A stretch of DNA of 64,000 bases, taken from the NCBI RefSeq assembly GCF_001418015.1, contig NZ_LIQG01000015.1:185458-249457 (forward strand), read 5' to 3'. Shown here in pieces: positions 1-10,177 of this stretch. The DNA comes from Lacinutrix mariniflava (GTDB lineage: Bacteria > Bacteroidota > Bacteroidia > Flavobacteriales > Flavobacteriaceae). The number at the start of each line of letters is the position of its first letter. Position 1 is the stretch's first letter. Made by a program: the position numbers and the translations under genes. The notes under the pieces are model-generated. The model was not told the DNA's origin. It ran no database searches and worked only from the letters and a program-made list of their open reading frames with translations.

Positions 1-110
1 AAAGGTATAAGGCATCGCTGAGACTAATAGTTCTGTTTCTATTTGTTTTCTATATTAAATTAAAAATATAAAGCTTCTATTTTAGTTGTTATTACAATTT
101 TGATATCCAA

Positions 111-134
111 CGTCACACTGAGCTTGTCGAAGTG
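111..134. repeat. REP-like dispersed hairpin
   Basis: The stretch CACTGAGCTTGTCGAAGTG has complementary ends (CACT/AGTG). It resembles short intergenic elements of the 'GAGCTTGTCGAAG' type that I know to be scattered in many flavobacterial genomes. It lies just before the adenine deaminase start. Dispersed status is inferred; only this copy of this exact type is seen here. Confidence 0.35.
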
Positions 135-149
135 TTTTAAAAAGTATTT

Positions 150-1775
150 ATGAAAACAATTCAAGGAAACATAGTAGACATACAAAACAAATTTATCTAC
201 AAAGGTGAAGTAAGTATTGAAGCAGGAAAAATTATTTCTATTGTAGAAAAAGACAATGATGTAAATCATTATATATTACCAGGTTTTATAGATGCGCATA
301 TACACATAGAAAGTTCTATGTTAGTGCCAAGTGAGTTTGCTAAATTGGCTGTAAGACATGGCACAGTGTCTACAGTTAGCGATCCACATGAAATAGCAAA
401 TGTACTGGGAGTGAAAGGTGTAGAGTTCATGATTGAAAACGGAAAACAAACACCGTTTAAATTCAATTTTGGAGCACCTTCGTGTGTGCCTGCTACTAGT
501 TTTGAATCGGCAGGAGCTGTTATAGATTCTGATGACATTAAAACATTAATGGCTAATCCGGATATTAAATATCTTGCCGAAATGATGAATTACCCAGGTG
601 TACTTTTCGATGACGAAGAAGTGCTTAAGAAAATTGCTTGGGCTAAACATTATAACAAACCAGTAGATGGTCATGCGCCAGGTTTAAGAGGAGACGATAT
701 TACAAAATACATTGCTGCGGGAATTTCTACAGATCATGAATGTTTTACTTATGATGAAGCTTTAGAAAAACTGCAAAAAGGCATGAAAGTTATTATTCGC
801 GAAGGTAGTGCCGCTAAGAATTTTAATGCTTTAATAGATTTACTGCCTGAACATTTTGAAAACATGATGTTTTGTAGTGACGATAAACATCCGGACGATT
901 TACTAGTAGGTCACATCAATCAAGTTTGTGCTAGAGCTGTAGCAAAAGATATTGATATCTTTAAAGTGCTTCAAGCAGCTTGTATTAATCCAATTAAGCA
1001 TTACAATTTAGATGTTGGAACGCTTAAAGTTGGTGATGCCGCAGATTGTATTATAGTAGAAGACCTAAAAGATTTTAAAACGCTTCAAACGTATATAAAT
1101 GGTGAGTTGGTTTACGACTATGGAAAAGTAAATATTAAAGATGTAGCTTTCGAAAACCTTAATAATTTTAATTGTGATAAAAAAGAAGTTTCAGATTTTA
1201 GATTTGAATCTTCAGCAAAAAAAATTCGCGTTATAGAATGTAATGATGGTGAGTTGGTAACTAACGAGATTATTGCAGATAGTTTTATAGAAAACGGAAA
1301 TCTAGTCTCTAACACAGAAAGCGATGTTTTAAAAATTACGGTTGTTAATCGTTATAATAATGCAAAACCTGCTATTGCCTTCATAAAAAACTTCGGATTA
1401 AAAGAAGGTGCAATCGCCAGTTCTGTTGGTCATGATTCTCATAATATTATTGCAGTTGGAGTAGATGATGCTTCACTTTGTAAAGCAGTTAATGCTATTA
1501 TTGATGCAGAAGGTGGTATTTGTGCCGTTAATTCTTCCGAAGAAAAAACTGTAGCATTACCAGTTGCTGGAATTATGAGTGATAAAAATGGTGAAACTAT
1601 TGGTAAGCAATATCAAGAATTAGATAAAATGGCAAAAACTATGGGTTGTACCTTACACGCGCCTTATATGTCGTTATCTTTTATGGCTTTGTTGGTTATT
1701 CCTGCATTAAAGCTAAGTGATAAAGGATTATTTAGTGGAGCTGTTTTTGAGTTTGTTGGGTTGGAATTGAATTAA
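150..1775 (+). CDS. ade: Adenine deaminase
   Basis: Hydrolyses adenine to hypoxanthine and ammonia in purine salvage (EC 3.5.4.2), a cytoplasmic metal-dependent amidohydrolase. At 541 aa it has the usual length of the prokaryotic Ade family. Visible family motifs are the amidohydrolase metal motif [14 protein letters not shown] near residues 44-57 (H50 and H52), SDPHEIANV near 77-85, a GHAPG motif near 174-178 and TDHE near 194-197, followed by the Ade-specific C-terminal domain with VGHDSHN. The ATG at 150 fits the conserved N-terminus. It stands alone, with a separate downstream gene about 100 nt away. Confidence 0.95.
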   Translation: MKTIQGNIVDIQNKFIYKGEVSIEAGKIISIVEKDNDVNHYILPGFIDAHIHIESSMLVPSEFAKLAVRHGTVSTVSDPHEIANVLGVKGVEFMIENGKQTPFKFNFGAPSCVPATSFESAGAVIDSDDIKTLMANPDIKYLAEMMNYPGVLFDDEEVLKKIAWAKHYNKPVDGHAPGLRGDDITKYIAAGISTDHECFTYDEALEKLQKGMKVIIREGSAAKNFNALIDLLPEHFENMMFCSDDKHPDDLLVGHINQVCARAVAKDIDIFKVLQAACINPIKHYNLDVGTLKVGDAADCIIVEDLKDFKTLQTYINGELVYDYGKVNIKDVAFENLNNFNCDKKEVSDFRFESSAKKIRVIECNDGELVTNEIIADSFIENGNLVSNTESDVLKITVVNRYNNAKPAIAFIKNFGLKEGAIASSVGHDSHNIIAVGVDDASLCKAVNAIIDAEGGICAVNSSEEKTVALPVAGIMSDKNGETIGKQYQELDKMAKTMGCTLHAPYMSLSFMALLVIPALKLSDKGLFSGAVFEFVGLELN

Positions 1776-1873
1776 ATTACTCGGAACACTTGTAACATAA
1801 TCTATAAAAACAGTACTTATATATTGCAATAATTTTATTGTAACTTTATAACTTACTCCTAACTTAACGTATT

Positions 1874-4800
1874 ATGACAAAAAATCTACTATTATTTATC
1901 GTAACTCTTTTTAGTATACAATTTGTGAGTGGACAAATATCATTTCATGAAAGTGTTATAGATTCTACAAAATATAATATTAGTAAAGCATATGCTGGTG
2001 ACTTTGATGGAGATGGAGATCAAGACTTAGTTTATGAGTCTAATCCTTTTAGTTGGTCTAAAAACACAAATAGCGCAGGAACAATGGGTGTTATAAATGT
2101 AATAGATGCTAATGTTAGTACAAATAAATTAAAGATAGGAGATTTAGATAATGATGGAGATTTAGATTTAGTTATTTTAGGATACAATTCTATTACAAAT
2201 ACGTCTGTATTGGGTTGGTATGAAAACACAGATGGACTAGGCAATTTTGGAACCATTCAAACAATTGCTACTAATAATTATAATGATTTAGATATTAATG
2301 ATTTTGATGGAGATTCTAAATTGGATATTATTATTTCTTCAAAGTTCGATGGAAAAATAGCATGGTACAAAAATCTTGGATCTGGAGCATTTGGAACCGA
2401 GCAATTAATAACCAATGCTTCCACATCATCTACAACTCTATTGTTAAGTATAACTACAGGAGATATTGATAATGATAACGATATAGATATTGTTTACGCA
2501 CCTTATGGAAGTCCAGATGGAGCAATTTATTGGATAGAAAACACAGATGGTAATGGCGCTTTTACTACTACAAACTTATTATTTGATGTCTTTGGAGGTA
2601 TGTATGATATTAACTTGGTAGATTTTAATCAAGATGGCGTTTTAGATTTATATGGAAGCAAATCATCAGATAATATTTACTTTAAAAATGATGGTTCTGG
2701 TATATTTACATGGGAATTCTCTTTTAATTCTTCTTACGAAAATAGTAGTTTAGGTAAAGCAATAGATATAGATGGAGATTCCGATATGGATATGCTATAT
2801 TTTGTAGATAATTTTGATACGTTTTCAAACTACAATAATGATGGTGCAATTATTTGGTTCGAAAACACCGATGGACTAGGTACATTTAGTACAGAGCAAA
2901 TAATTAGGCAGGTAAATTTTACAAGTAACGATGTAATAAACAATGCCATAGCTTATTTAAAATTTAATGCAGCAGATTTAAATGGAGATGGATACCAAGA
3001 CCTCGTATGTTCTGGAGTAGATGGCTATGAAGTAAGCTGGTTTCAAAATGAAAATAATAGTGAAATTTTTGGAAACTCTAAATCTATAATAAATGATATA
3101 AAAGGAATAAATAACATACAATCTGCAGACATAGATTCCGATGGAGATGAAGATGTTGTTTTTGTTTCTGGTTTAAATGACACATTGGGTTGGTATGAAA
3201 ATTTGGATGGAAATGGAGCATTTGGACCGCAACAAATAATTTCTGTACAAGGAAATAAATTTAACACTTTAAATATTGTAGATGTTGATAGTAATGGAAG
3301 TTTAGACATTATTATTAATTCTACTCTAGATGATAAAATTTGGATTTATAAAAATACAGACGGTTTAGGTAATTATATTTTGCATCAATCTATTGTAAAC
3401 AGTTCGGAAAGTGCTAGAAACATGAATGTTTTTGATGTGGATAATGACGGTCATATAGATATTGTTATGCTAGAGAATTTTGGAGACAAAATGGTGTGGT
3501 TTAAAAATACAGATGGACAAGGTAATTATGGAACAGAACAAATTATTACAGAAGCTATTGATGATTTAGACGATTATATTTTTTCAGATTTGGATAATGA
3601 TGGCGATTTAGATATTGTAATAAACACGCCATTTTCGTGGTTAGAAAATTTAGGAAGTAGTGGTAGTTTTAGCGCTCCTCAAAATATACAAACTTCAGAA
3701 ACTATAAGAAGATTAAAAACATTTGATATAGATTCGGATGGTGATAATGATATTCTGGTTTATTTTAATTACGAGTTAGGTTGGTTCGAAAATACAGATG
3801 CTCAAGGAGATTTTGGAAGCTATCATCTTATTGATGATACTTTTTCAACTTTCGAATTATTAATTGATATTGATAATGATGGCGATTTAGATGTAGTTAA
3901 TCAAAATTATTCAAGTACTCCAGATGATAGAGAAGTTAATTTGTATAGAAATCATCAAGGCAATTTTTATGGACCAATTGATATAGGTGAAAATAATAGA
4001 GTTAGCGCTCTAGTTGCAAGTAATTTAGATGGTAACGATAAGAATGATATTATCTATTCAATTTCAGAATCTAATAATAAATTTGGAAAAATTGGTTGGT
4101 ATAGAAATTTAGGTATTTTAGAAAATCAAATATCTGGTTCTGTTACTTACGACTTTAATAATGATGGATGTGATACAAATGGTATTTCAGTAAATAACGC
4201 ATTAGTGGCTGTTGTTGGAAATGGTTTTTCTTTTGCTACTTTTTCTCAACCTGATGGGACTTTTCAATTAGATGTAAGCCAAGGAGAATTATATACTTAT
4301 CTTGCTCCTAATGTAAGTTTTACGGCAACACCAGATTATTTTATTTCTGATTTTACAACTAGTGGAGAGGTCTATGATACTGCTCATTTTTGTCTTATAG
4401 CTGCAACTTCAATTAGCGATTTAAACATTTCAGTCTATCCTACACAAAACGACCCAAGACCAGGTTTCGATACCTCATATCAAATAGTATATAGTAACAT
4501 AGGAACAACACAATTAAGTGGAAATGTTACTTTCGAGTTTGACGATGCGAAACTAAACTTCTTAAGCGCGAGCGAAGCTATATCGTCTCAAACAGCAAAC
4601 ACACTAACTTTTAATTTTACAGACATAAATCCTTTTGAGACTAAAACCATAGATTTAGAATTTAATGTATTTGCACCACCAATAACTAATATAGATGATG
4701 TTTTAGTTTCAACTGTGACTGTAAATCCAGTTACAGGAGATAACACGCCAGACGATAATGTATTCACATTAAACCAAACAGTAATTGGCTCATACGATCC

Positions 4801-5461
4801 AAACGATATTAGAGTTTTAGAAGGTAATCAAATCTTACTAGAAGATGCAGACAAATACTTGCATTACATTATTCGTTTTCAAAACACAGGAACAGCAAGT
4901 GCCATTAATGTAAATGTAGAAAATGTGTTAGATTCTAAGTTAGATTGGACAACCATGCAGTTGGAAAGTTTAAGCCACACAGGTAGAGTAGAGATTACAG
5001 ATGGTAGTATGGCTAAGTTTATATTCGATAACATTAACCTAGCAGATAGCACAAGCGACGAGCCTAATTCTCATGGTTTTATAGCTTATAAAATTAAACC
5101 AAAAGATAATGTAGTAGTTGGTGATATTTTTAATAATACAGCAGATATTTTCTTCGATTTCAATCCTGCTATTGTTACCAATACTGTGAGTACAGAAATA
5201 GTTGCTAGTCTATCTGTGGAAGCGTTTGAAACTTCTACTATTTCAATATTTCCAAATCCTGCAAACAATACTCTAAACATAGAAGGAAAAACAATTTTAG
5301 AATCTGTTACTATTTACGATATAAACGGAAGACCATTAAAAACAGTAAACTTTACAAGTGAAAAAGGGAATCTAGATATTAGTAGTTTATCTCAAGGCAT
5401 GTATTTCTTGAAGATTAAATCGGGAAATAACACAGAATCAATAAAGTTTATAAAAAAGTAA
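1874..5461 (+). CDS. Secreted FG-GAP/VCBS repeat protein with T9SS C-terminal signal
   Basis: A 1195-aa exported protein. Residues 1-21 form a signal peptide ending SGQ. Up to about residue 750 there are many repeats with the calcium-binding-like core DxDxDGDxD followed by GWYENTDGxGxFG, the FG-GAP/VCBS pattern that builds a beta-propeller. A middle region is followed near 975-1090 by a conserved block (SYDPNDI, YIIRFQNTGT, HGFIAYKIKPK) common in flavobacterial secreted proteins (DUF7619-like). The last 80 residues (FPNPANNTLNI, YDINGR, GMYFLKI) are a type A T9SS sorting domain, so the protein is probably exported by the type IX system and anchored or released at the cell surface. Ligand unknown. 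A strong terminator follows. Confidence 0.9.
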   Translation: MTKNLLLFIVTLFSIQFVSGQISFHESVIDSTKYNISKAYAGDFDGDGDQDLVYESNPFSWSKNTNSAGTMGVINVIDANVSTNKLKIGDLDNDGDLDLVILGYNSITNTSVLGWYENTDGLGNFGTIQTIATNNYNDLDINDFDGDSKLDIIISSKFDGKIAWYKNLGSGAFGTEQLITNASTSSTTLLLSITTGDIDNDNDIDIVYAPYGSPDGAIYWIENTDGNGAFTTTNLLFDVFGGMYDINLVDFNQDGVLDLYGSKSSDNIYFKNDGSGIFTWEFSFNSSYENSSLGKAIDIDGDSDMDMLYFVDNFDTFSNYNNDGAIIWFENTDGLGTFSTEQIIRQVNFTSNDVINNAIAYLKFNAADLNGDGYQDLVCSGVDGYEVSWFQNENNSEIFGNSKSIINDIKGINNIQSADIDSDGDEDVVFVSGLNDTLGWYENLDGNGAFGPQQIISVQGNKFNTLNIVDVDSNGSLDIIINSTLDDKIWIYKNTDGLGNYILHQSIVNSSESARNMNVFDVDNDGHIDIVMLENFGDKMVWFKNTDGQGNYGTEQIITEAIDDLDDYIFSDLDNDGDLDIVINTPFSWLENLGSSGSFSAPQNIQTSETIRRLKTFDIDSDGDNDILVYFNYELGWFENTDAQGDFGSYHLIDDTFSTFELLIDIDNDGDLDVVNQNYSSTPDDREVNLYRNHQGNFYGPIDIGENNRVSALVASNLDGNDKNDIIYSISESNNKFGKIGWYRNLGILENQISGSVTYDFNNDGCDTNGISVNNALVAVVGNGFSFATFSQPDGTFQLDVSQGELYTYLAPNVSFTATPDYFISDFTTSGEVYDTAHFCLIAATSISDLNISVYPTQNDPRPGFDTSYQIVYSNIGTTQLSGNVTFEFDDAKLNFLSASEAISSQTANTLTFNFTDINPFETKTIDLEFNVFAPPITNIDDVLVSTVTVNPVTGDNTPDDNVFTLNQTVIGSYDPNDIRVLEGNQILLEDADKYLHYIIRFQNTGTASAINVNVENVLDSKLDWTTMQLESLSHTGRVEITDGSMAKFIFDNINLADSTSDEPNSHGFIAYKIKPKDNVVVGDIFNNTADIFFDFNPAIVTNTVSTEIVASLSVEAFETSTISIFPNPANNTLNIEGKTILESVTIYDINGRPLKTVNFTSEKGNLDISSLSQGMYFLKIKSGNNTESIKFIKK

Positions 5462-5487
5462 TTTTTACTACATAAATCTAAAATCTA

Positions 5488-5519
5488 AACCTTTCAGCTA
5501 TAAAACTGAAAGGTTTTTT
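5488..5519 (+). terminator. Rho-independent terminator
   Basis: A 10-bp perfect stem AACCTTTCAG/CTGAAAGGTT with an 8-nt loop is followed by a T run, 26 nt after the T9SS gene stop. Confidence 0.9.
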
Positions 5520-5525
5520 GTTACT

Positions 5526-5533
5526 TATCTTTG
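5526..5533 (+). promoter_or_regulatory. Putative -7 promoter box
   Basis: TATCTTTG matches the Bacteroidetes -7 consensus TAnnTTTG exactly and sits between the preceding terminator and the hydrolase start 44 nt downstream. No clear TTG is seen at the -33 distance. Confidence 0.4.
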
Positions 5534-5576
5534 AACAAAAATGTCAACATTAAAAGCCTTTTAAAACAGTAACTAA

Positions 5577-6536
5577 ATGCCAATTCTACACACAACATAC
5601 AAACCTAAATTTATATTTAGAAACGGACATTTATCCACCATATATTCTGGATTATTACGAAAAGTAGAAGGTGTCACTCAAAAACGAGAACGTATCACAT
5701 TACCAGACAACGATTTTCTAGATTTAGATTGGAGTTATGCACCTAATAAAACCAACAAATTATTAATTATTTTACATGGATTAGAAGGCAATGCACAGCG
5801 CCATTACATGTTAGGTTCTGCTAAAATTGCTAATGCTAACACTATGGATGCGGTTTGTGTAAATTTTAGAGGTTGTAGTGGAGAGGTAAACACAAGTTTT
5901 CAATCGTATCATTCTGGTAAAACAGATGATTTAGCTTCGGTTATAAAACATATTACAGATCATTTTAACTACGACACCATTTTTCTAAACGGCTTCAGCC
6001 TTGGCGGAAATGTTATTTTAAAGTATTTAGGAGAGAACAAAGACATTCCGAAGGAAATAAAAGGAGCAGTAACGGTTTCTGTTCCTGTGTATTTAAAAGG
6101 TTCCTTAGAGCAATTAATGTCTACCGAAAACTATTTGTATTCTAAGAAGTTTTTAAAAAACTTAAGAGATAAATTAAAAGGTAAACAGCAATTATTTCCA
6201 GATCAAATTAAAGATAAAAATTTAAAATCTGTAAAAACGCTAAAAGATTTTGATGACGTTTATACCTCTAAAGCGCATGGTTTTATTGATGCTTACGATT
6301 ATTATGAAAAATCAAGTAGTCTTCAGTTTTTAGAACGAATAAAAATACCAACCTTATTAATTAATGCAGAAAACGATTCTTTTTTATCAAAAGAATGTTA
6401 TCCATTAGAAGCAGCAAAACAGAGTGCTTATTTGCATTTAGAAGTACCTAAATATGGTGGTCATGTTGGTTTTTATGATTCAGAAAATATATATTATTCA
6501 GAAAAAAGAACGATTGAGTTTCTTAGTAAATTATGA
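5577..6536 (+). CDS. YheT-family alpha/beta hydrolase
   Basis: A 319-aa cytoplasmic alpha/beta hydrolase of the YheT/ABHD1-3 type (COG0429). The N-terminal FRNGHLSTIYSGLLRK resembles the family's 'NGHLQTI' motif. The oxyanion region LHGLEGN is near residues 67-72, VNFRGCSG near 95-102, and the nucleophile elbow GFSLGGN is at 139-145 with Ser141. An NAENDSF stretch and GGHVGF near the C-terminus supply the likely Asp and His of the triad. The physiological substrate of bacterial YheT is not established; a lipid or ester role is inferred. It is preceded by a terminator and its own promoter-like box, so is probably monocistronic. Confidence 0.88.
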   Translation: MPILHTTYKPKFIFRNGHLSTIYSGLLRKVEGVTQKRERITLPDNDFLDLDWSYAPNKTNKLLIILHGLEGNAQRHYMLGSAKIANANTMDAVCVNFRGCSGEVNTSFQSYHSGKTDDLASVIKHITDHFNYDTIFLNGFSLGGNVILKYLGENKDIPKEIKGAVTVSVPVYLKGSLEQLMSTENYLYSKKFLKNLRDKLKGKQQLFPDQIKDKNLKSVKTLKDFDDVYTSKAHGFIDAYDYYEKSSSLQFLERIKIPTLLINAENDSFLSKECYPLEAAKQSAYLHLEVPKYGGHVGFYDSENIYYSEKRTIEFLSKL

Positions 6537-6626
6537 GGTTTTAAGCATTTAGATTTTTAACTTTATTAAGTTTAGGGTTTAATAATCCACTTATTTTCCT
6601 ACATTTAGTTTCTAAACCAACCATTT

Positions 6627-8165
6627 ATGCTTAAAAAAGTATTTGCTAGTGCTGTCTTTGGAGTCGAAGCTTCCACAATAACCGTAGAAGTTAACGTTAA
6701 TTCCGGAATAGGATATCATCTTGTAGGACTTCCAGATAATGCTATAAAAGAAAGTAATTATCGTATTGCTGCGGCATTACAAAACAATGGTTACAAAATT
6801 CCTGGTAAAAAAATCACTATAAATATGGCTCCTGCCGATTTGCGCAAAGAAGGCTCTGCCTACGATTTAACATTGGCAATGGGAATTTTAACGGCGTCAA
6901 AACAAATTCAGGCCGATAATTTAGAGGACTATCTAATTATGGGAGAATTATCTCTCGATGGGAGTTTACAACCTATTAAAGGCGCTTTACCAATTGCTAT
7001 AAAAGCAAAAGAAGAAGGTTTTAAAGGTTTTATTCTTCCTATTCAAAATGCAAAAGAAGCCGCGATAGTTAGTGATTTAGAGGTTTTTGGTATTGATAAT
7101 ATTAAACAAATAATTAATTTTTTCGATAAAGGAGAAGCTTTAGAGCAAACAATAATTAATACAAGAGAAGAATTTTATAAAAATCTTGATTATCCAGATT
7201 TCGATTTTGCAGATGTAAAAGGACAAGAAGGCATAAAACGCTGTATGGAAATTGCAGCGGCAGGTGGACATAATATCATTTTGGTTGGACCTCCAGGCGC
7301 AGGAAAAACTATGTTAGCAAAACGTTTACCAAGTATTTTACCACCAATGTCGCTTAAAGAAGCTTTGGAAACTACAAAAATACACTCGGTTGTTGGTAGG
7401 GTAAAAGCAAATTCAGGTTTAATGGCTCAAAGACCGTTTAGGAGTCCGCATCATACGATTTCGAACGTTGCACTTGTAGGCGGAGGTAGTTATCCACAGC
7501 CAGGTGAAATTTCTCTATGTCATAATGGTGTTTTGTTTTTAGATGAACTTCCCGAATTTAAGCGAGAAGTTTTAGAAGTTATGAGACAACCTTTAGAAGA
7601 TAGAGAAGTCACTATTTCTAGAGCTAAATTTACGGTAACTTATCCATCATCTTTTATGTTGGTTGCTAGTATGAATCCTAGCCCTAGTGGTTACTTTAAC
7701 GATCCAGATTCTCCAATAACATCTAGTCCTGCGGAAATGCAACGCTATTTAAGTAAAATTTCTGGACCTTTATTAGATAGAATAGATATACATATAGAAG
7801 TAACTCCTGTGCCTTTCGATAAGCTTTCAGACGAACGAAAAGGAGAAGCCTCAGTAGATATAAGAAAACGTGTTACTAAAGCACGAGAGAAACAAACAGA
7901 ACGTTTTGAGGATTCCGAAACGGTACATTATAACGCGCAAATGCATGTAAAACAAATTCGAGCACATTGCAAGTTAGATGAAGCTTCAAAAACATTATTA
8001 AAAACGGCTATGGAACGTTTAAATCTTTCGGCAAGAGCATACGATAGAATCTTAAAAGTATCTAGAACCATTGCCGATTTAGAAGGCTCACAAGATATAA
8101 ACGGCAGCCATTTAAGCGAGGCTATTCAATATAGAAGCCTAGATAGAGAAGGTTGGCTTGGTTAA
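6627..8165 (+). CDS. YifB/ComM family Mg-chelatase-like AAA ATPase
   Basis: A 512-aa protein with the standard three parts: an N-terminal ChlI-like Lon-S5-fold domain (GLPDNAIKES near 35-43, GELSLDG near 106-112), a Mg-chelatase AAA+ domain with Walker A GPPGAGKT at 221-228 and Walker B VLFLDELPEF, and a C-terminal ComM domain (LNLSARAYDRILKVSRTIADL). In competent bacteria ComM is a branch-migration helicase that extends recombination tracts during transformation; that role here is by homology only. It is full length, starts at ATG 6627, and has no operon partner. Confidence 0.92.
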   Translation: MLKKVFASAVFGVEASTITVEVNVNSGIGYHLVGLPDNAIKESNYRIAAALQNNGYKIPGKKITINMAPADLRKEGSAYDLTLAMGILTASKQIQADNLEDYLIMGELSLDGSLQPIKGALPIAIKAKEEGFKGFILPIQNAKEAAIVSDLEVFGIDNIKQIINFFDKGEALEQTIINTREEFYKNLDYPDFDFADVKGQEGIKRCMEIAAAGGHNIILVGPPGAGKTMLAKRLPSILPPMSLKEALETTKIHSVVGRVKANSGLMAQRPFRSPHHTISNVALVGGGSYPQPGEISLCHNGVLFLDELPEFKREVLEVMRQPLEDREVTISRAKFTVTYPSSFMLVASMNPSPSGYFNDPDSPITSSPAEMQRYLSKISGPLLDRIDIHIEVTPVPFDKLSDERKGEASVDIRKRVTKAREKQTERFEDSETVHYNAQMHVKQIRAHCKLDEASKTLLKTAMERLNLSARAYDRILKVSRTIADLEGSQDINGSHLSEAIQYRSLDREGWLG

Positions 8166-8390
8166 TTTTCAATCACATATTAACGTTAATTCTAATAAGA
8201 GAACAGTAGTTTGCTATGAGTTTCTACGTGATTTTATTCTAAATTTATTATTCAATAATAAATGAATTAAGTAATGATAGGACAGCATGCTTTCGCTTCA
8301 AGAGGCGCAAAAAAAATAAAAACAATTTCAATAAAATAAAAGTAAAGATTTTTTTAATAATAAACGCTATTAACTAATTAAACAAAAACG
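8166..8390. other. Intergenic region with a 19-bp palindrome
   Basis: 225 nt without a gene. It contains a perfect AT-only palindrome TTTATTATT-C-AATAATAAA at 8244-8262, roughly 130 nt before the first gene of the 7-TM cluster. It could be a terminator stem for yifB or an operator. No TAnnTTTG box is visible. Confidence 0.4.
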
Positions 8391-8753
8391 ATGTCTATAC
8401 CAAAAGGAATAATTTCAGCTTTAGAAGCTAAAGAATTAAATGATAATTGGACAAGCTTAAGGGCTAGAGAGAATGAAGCAGCAGCAGGAAAACCAGATAA
8501 TCGATCGTCTTGGTATTCGTTAGATGACATGCAAAATTTTTTAACCCAGATAAAAGAGAATCACCCAAATGTAAATGGTGTACGCTTTTATTTAGGAGTT
8601 GAAACAACCGAAAAAGATGTAAAAGGATTAACAACTATTTTTATGGTGCCTACGGAGAGTGATGGAGATGGAAATAATAAAGACATTCCTAATGCCAAAG
8701 GAATGGATAGAGGTGATGATGGAAATCCACCAAATGCCGTTTATCCGCAATAA
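8391..8753 (+). CDS. Small PDNRSSW-motif protein, first copy
   Basis: A 120-aa protein I do not recognise from any named family. It has no signal peptide or membrane segment. Its core PDNRSSWYSLDDMQNFL, then NGVRFYLGVE and TIFMVPT, is clearly paralogous to residues about 66-135 of the protein at 9645-10166 (PDNRSSWWSLKDMRNYL, DGVRVYLGAY, TMFMVPT). The C-terminus is Gly/Asp/Asn/Pro rich and ends NAVYPQ, parallel to EANFPQ in the paralogue. It lies 14 nt before a 7-TM gene, the same arrangement as its paralogue, so the two gene types probably function together. Function unknown. Confidence 0.75.
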   Translation: MSIPKGIISALEAKELNDNWTSLRARENEAAAGKPDNRSSWYSLDDMQNFLTQIKENHPNVNGVRFYLGVETTEKDVKGLTTIFMVPTESDGDGNNKDIPNAKGMDRGDDGNPPNAVYPQ

Positions 8754-8767
8754 AACATTTTATACTA

Positions 8768-9490
8768 TTGAACTCTTTTTTAGAATCAAATTATCGTGTT
8801 ATTTATAAAGGTGTAGAAATTTTTGCAGCTCTTGTTGGCCTTGTGCTTTTAAAAAAGTACAGAAAAGACAAACATGCAAAATATTTTATTTACTTTTTAT
8901 TATATGTTTTAATAATAGAAACTGTTGGAAGTTATCCCGTATATCTCCGAAAGTATGAATCTTTAAATTGGATTGAAGAGGCTCTTAAAAATACTATATT
9001 TGAAAGTAACTACTGGTGGTATACTCTTTTTTGGACAATTGGAAGTACTGCTTTTTTTGGTTTTTATTATTATAATATTGTAATTACTAAAAGAATACAG
9101 TCTTGTGTTAAATGGATATCGCTATTCTGTTTTTTCTTATCAATTTTATTATTTGTAGTATATAATGACATTTTTAAATCTAACTATATAATTGTCTTAG
9201 ACATAATTAATTTTTTCTTAATACTTTTTCTGGTCTTTATATATTTAATGGAATTACTATATTCTGAAAAGGTTTTAATTTTTTATAAATCGTTGCCATT
9301 TTATGTAAGTGTAGGAATATTTTCTTTTTGGATTGTTACTACGCCTGTCGGTTTTTTTGAAGAATATTATAATACATCAGATCAGGGATTTATCTTTTTA
9401 AAGTTGGCTATTAAAATATGTGCAATAACATTTACTTATCTCATTTTTGCATTTGGGCTAATAGTGTCTAATCCAGAAAAAAGAACATAA
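8768..9490 (+). CDS. 7-TM protein, cluster paralogue 1
   Basis: A 240-aa integral membrane protein of unknown function with about seven hydrophobic segments, one of four homologous copies between 8.8 and 12.4 kb. Shared landmarks are a first helix with FAALVGLVLL, YFIYFLLYVLIIETVGSYP in helix 2, NYWWYTLFW before helix 3, SEKVLIFYKSLPFY between helices 5 and 6, TTPVGFFEEYYNTSD after helix 6 and FAFGLIVSNPE at the end of helix 7. The start used is TTG at 8768; no ATG fits the aligned N-terminus. The gene follows the small PDNRSSW gene by 14 nt and is likely cotranscribed with it. Confidence 0.75.
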   Translation: MNSFLESNYRVIYKGVEIFAALVGLVLLKKYRKDKHAKYFIYFLLYVLIIETVGSYPVYLRKYESLNWIEEALKNTIFESNYWWYTLFWTIGSTAFFGFYYYNIVITKRIQSCVKWISLFCFFLSILLFVVYNDIFKSNYIIVLDIINFFLILFLVFIYLMELLYSEKVLIFYKSLPFYVSVGIFSFWIVTTPVGFFEEYYNTSDQGFIFLKLAIKICAITFTYLIFAFGLIVSNPEKRT

Positions 9491-9591
9491 TTGTTTTTTT
9501 TTCATTACTTTTAAGTGCTATTAATCTTAAAATTAAAATCTATGATACAGTTTTTGGTATTTGTACAACTTATTTAAATACTAAATAGTGT

Positions 9592-9612
9592 GTAGTAAAA
9601 TCACTTTACTAC
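9592..9612. repeat. Inverted repeat before second PDNRSSW gene
   Basis: GTAGTAAA and TTTACTAC form a perfect 8-bp inverted repeat with a 5-nt spacer, 33 nt before the start at 9645. There is no T run, so an operator or 5' UTR hairpin is more likely than a terminator. Nothing else stands out in the 154-nt gap. Confidence 0.45.
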
Positions 9613-9644
9613 TTCCCTTACTAATTTTAAACTAAAATAAAAAA

Positions 9645-10166
9645 ATGAAAAACTTACTTAGCCTAATATTAGGCTTAATACTTGGTGCATTAATAATGTA
9701 TTTTTATTGCTGTAAAACCGAAGATTTTGGAACGCCTATGGTTGTTGTAAAGCCTTCTGGTGTAATCTCTCCAAAGGATGCTAAAACCTTAGATAAAGCT
9801 TTCGACGACAGGCACGAATTAATTACAAAAAATATTGTAATTCGTCCAGATAATCGCTCATCTTGGTGGTCATTAAAAGACATGCGTAATTATTTAAACT
9901 ATGCAGAACAGCAAAGTAAAGAATTAGGGTATACAATGGATGGTGTAAGAGTCTATTTAGGTGCTTATCCAGATAAAAAAGTAGATTCTACAATAGTTGT
10001 AGGCTACACTACAATGTTTATGGTGCCAACTTCAAGCGGAGTAGAGCAAGTACACCAAAAAGGAGGATCTGCATTAAGAGCGGGAGACGGAGGAGATGTT
10101 CCTGGAGGAAACCCATTGAATGATAGTAATAATGGATATCCTCCTGAGGCTAACTTTCCACAATAA
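9645..10166 (+). CDS. Membrane-anchored PDNRSSW-motif protein, second copy
   Basis: A 173-aa protein with one N-terminal hydrophobic segment (residues about 4-22, LLSLILGLILGALIMYFYCC) that probably anchors it with the rest outside the cytoplasm; the two cysteines are not in a good lipobox. Residues about 66-135 match the 120-aa protein at 8391 (PDNRSSWWSLKDMRNYL, DGVRVYLGAYPDKK, TTMFMVPT), and the tail is again Gly/Asn/Pro rich, ending EANFPQ. No known family recognised. It is followed after 11 nt by a 7-TM gene. The anchored and unanchored copies may act in different compartments, or the first copy may be exported another way. Confidence 0.75.
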   Translation: MKNLLSLILGLILGALIMYFYCCKTEDFGTPMVVVKPSGVISPKDAKTLDKAFDDRHELITKNIVIRPDNRSSWWSLKDMRNYLNYAEQQSKELGYTMDGVRVYLGAYPDKKVDSTIVVGYTTMFMVPTSSGVEQVHQKGGSALRAGDGGDVPGGNPLNDSNNGYPPEANFPQ

Positions 10167-10177
10167 ATAATATTACA

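Noticed and set aside
1..40. Left edge GGCATCGCTGAGACTAATAG resembles the 3' end of an rRNA gene (GAG..ACTAATAG of 23S, or a 5S tail).
   Set aside because: Too short to decide and no complete 5S follows; adjacent upstream sequence would be needed.
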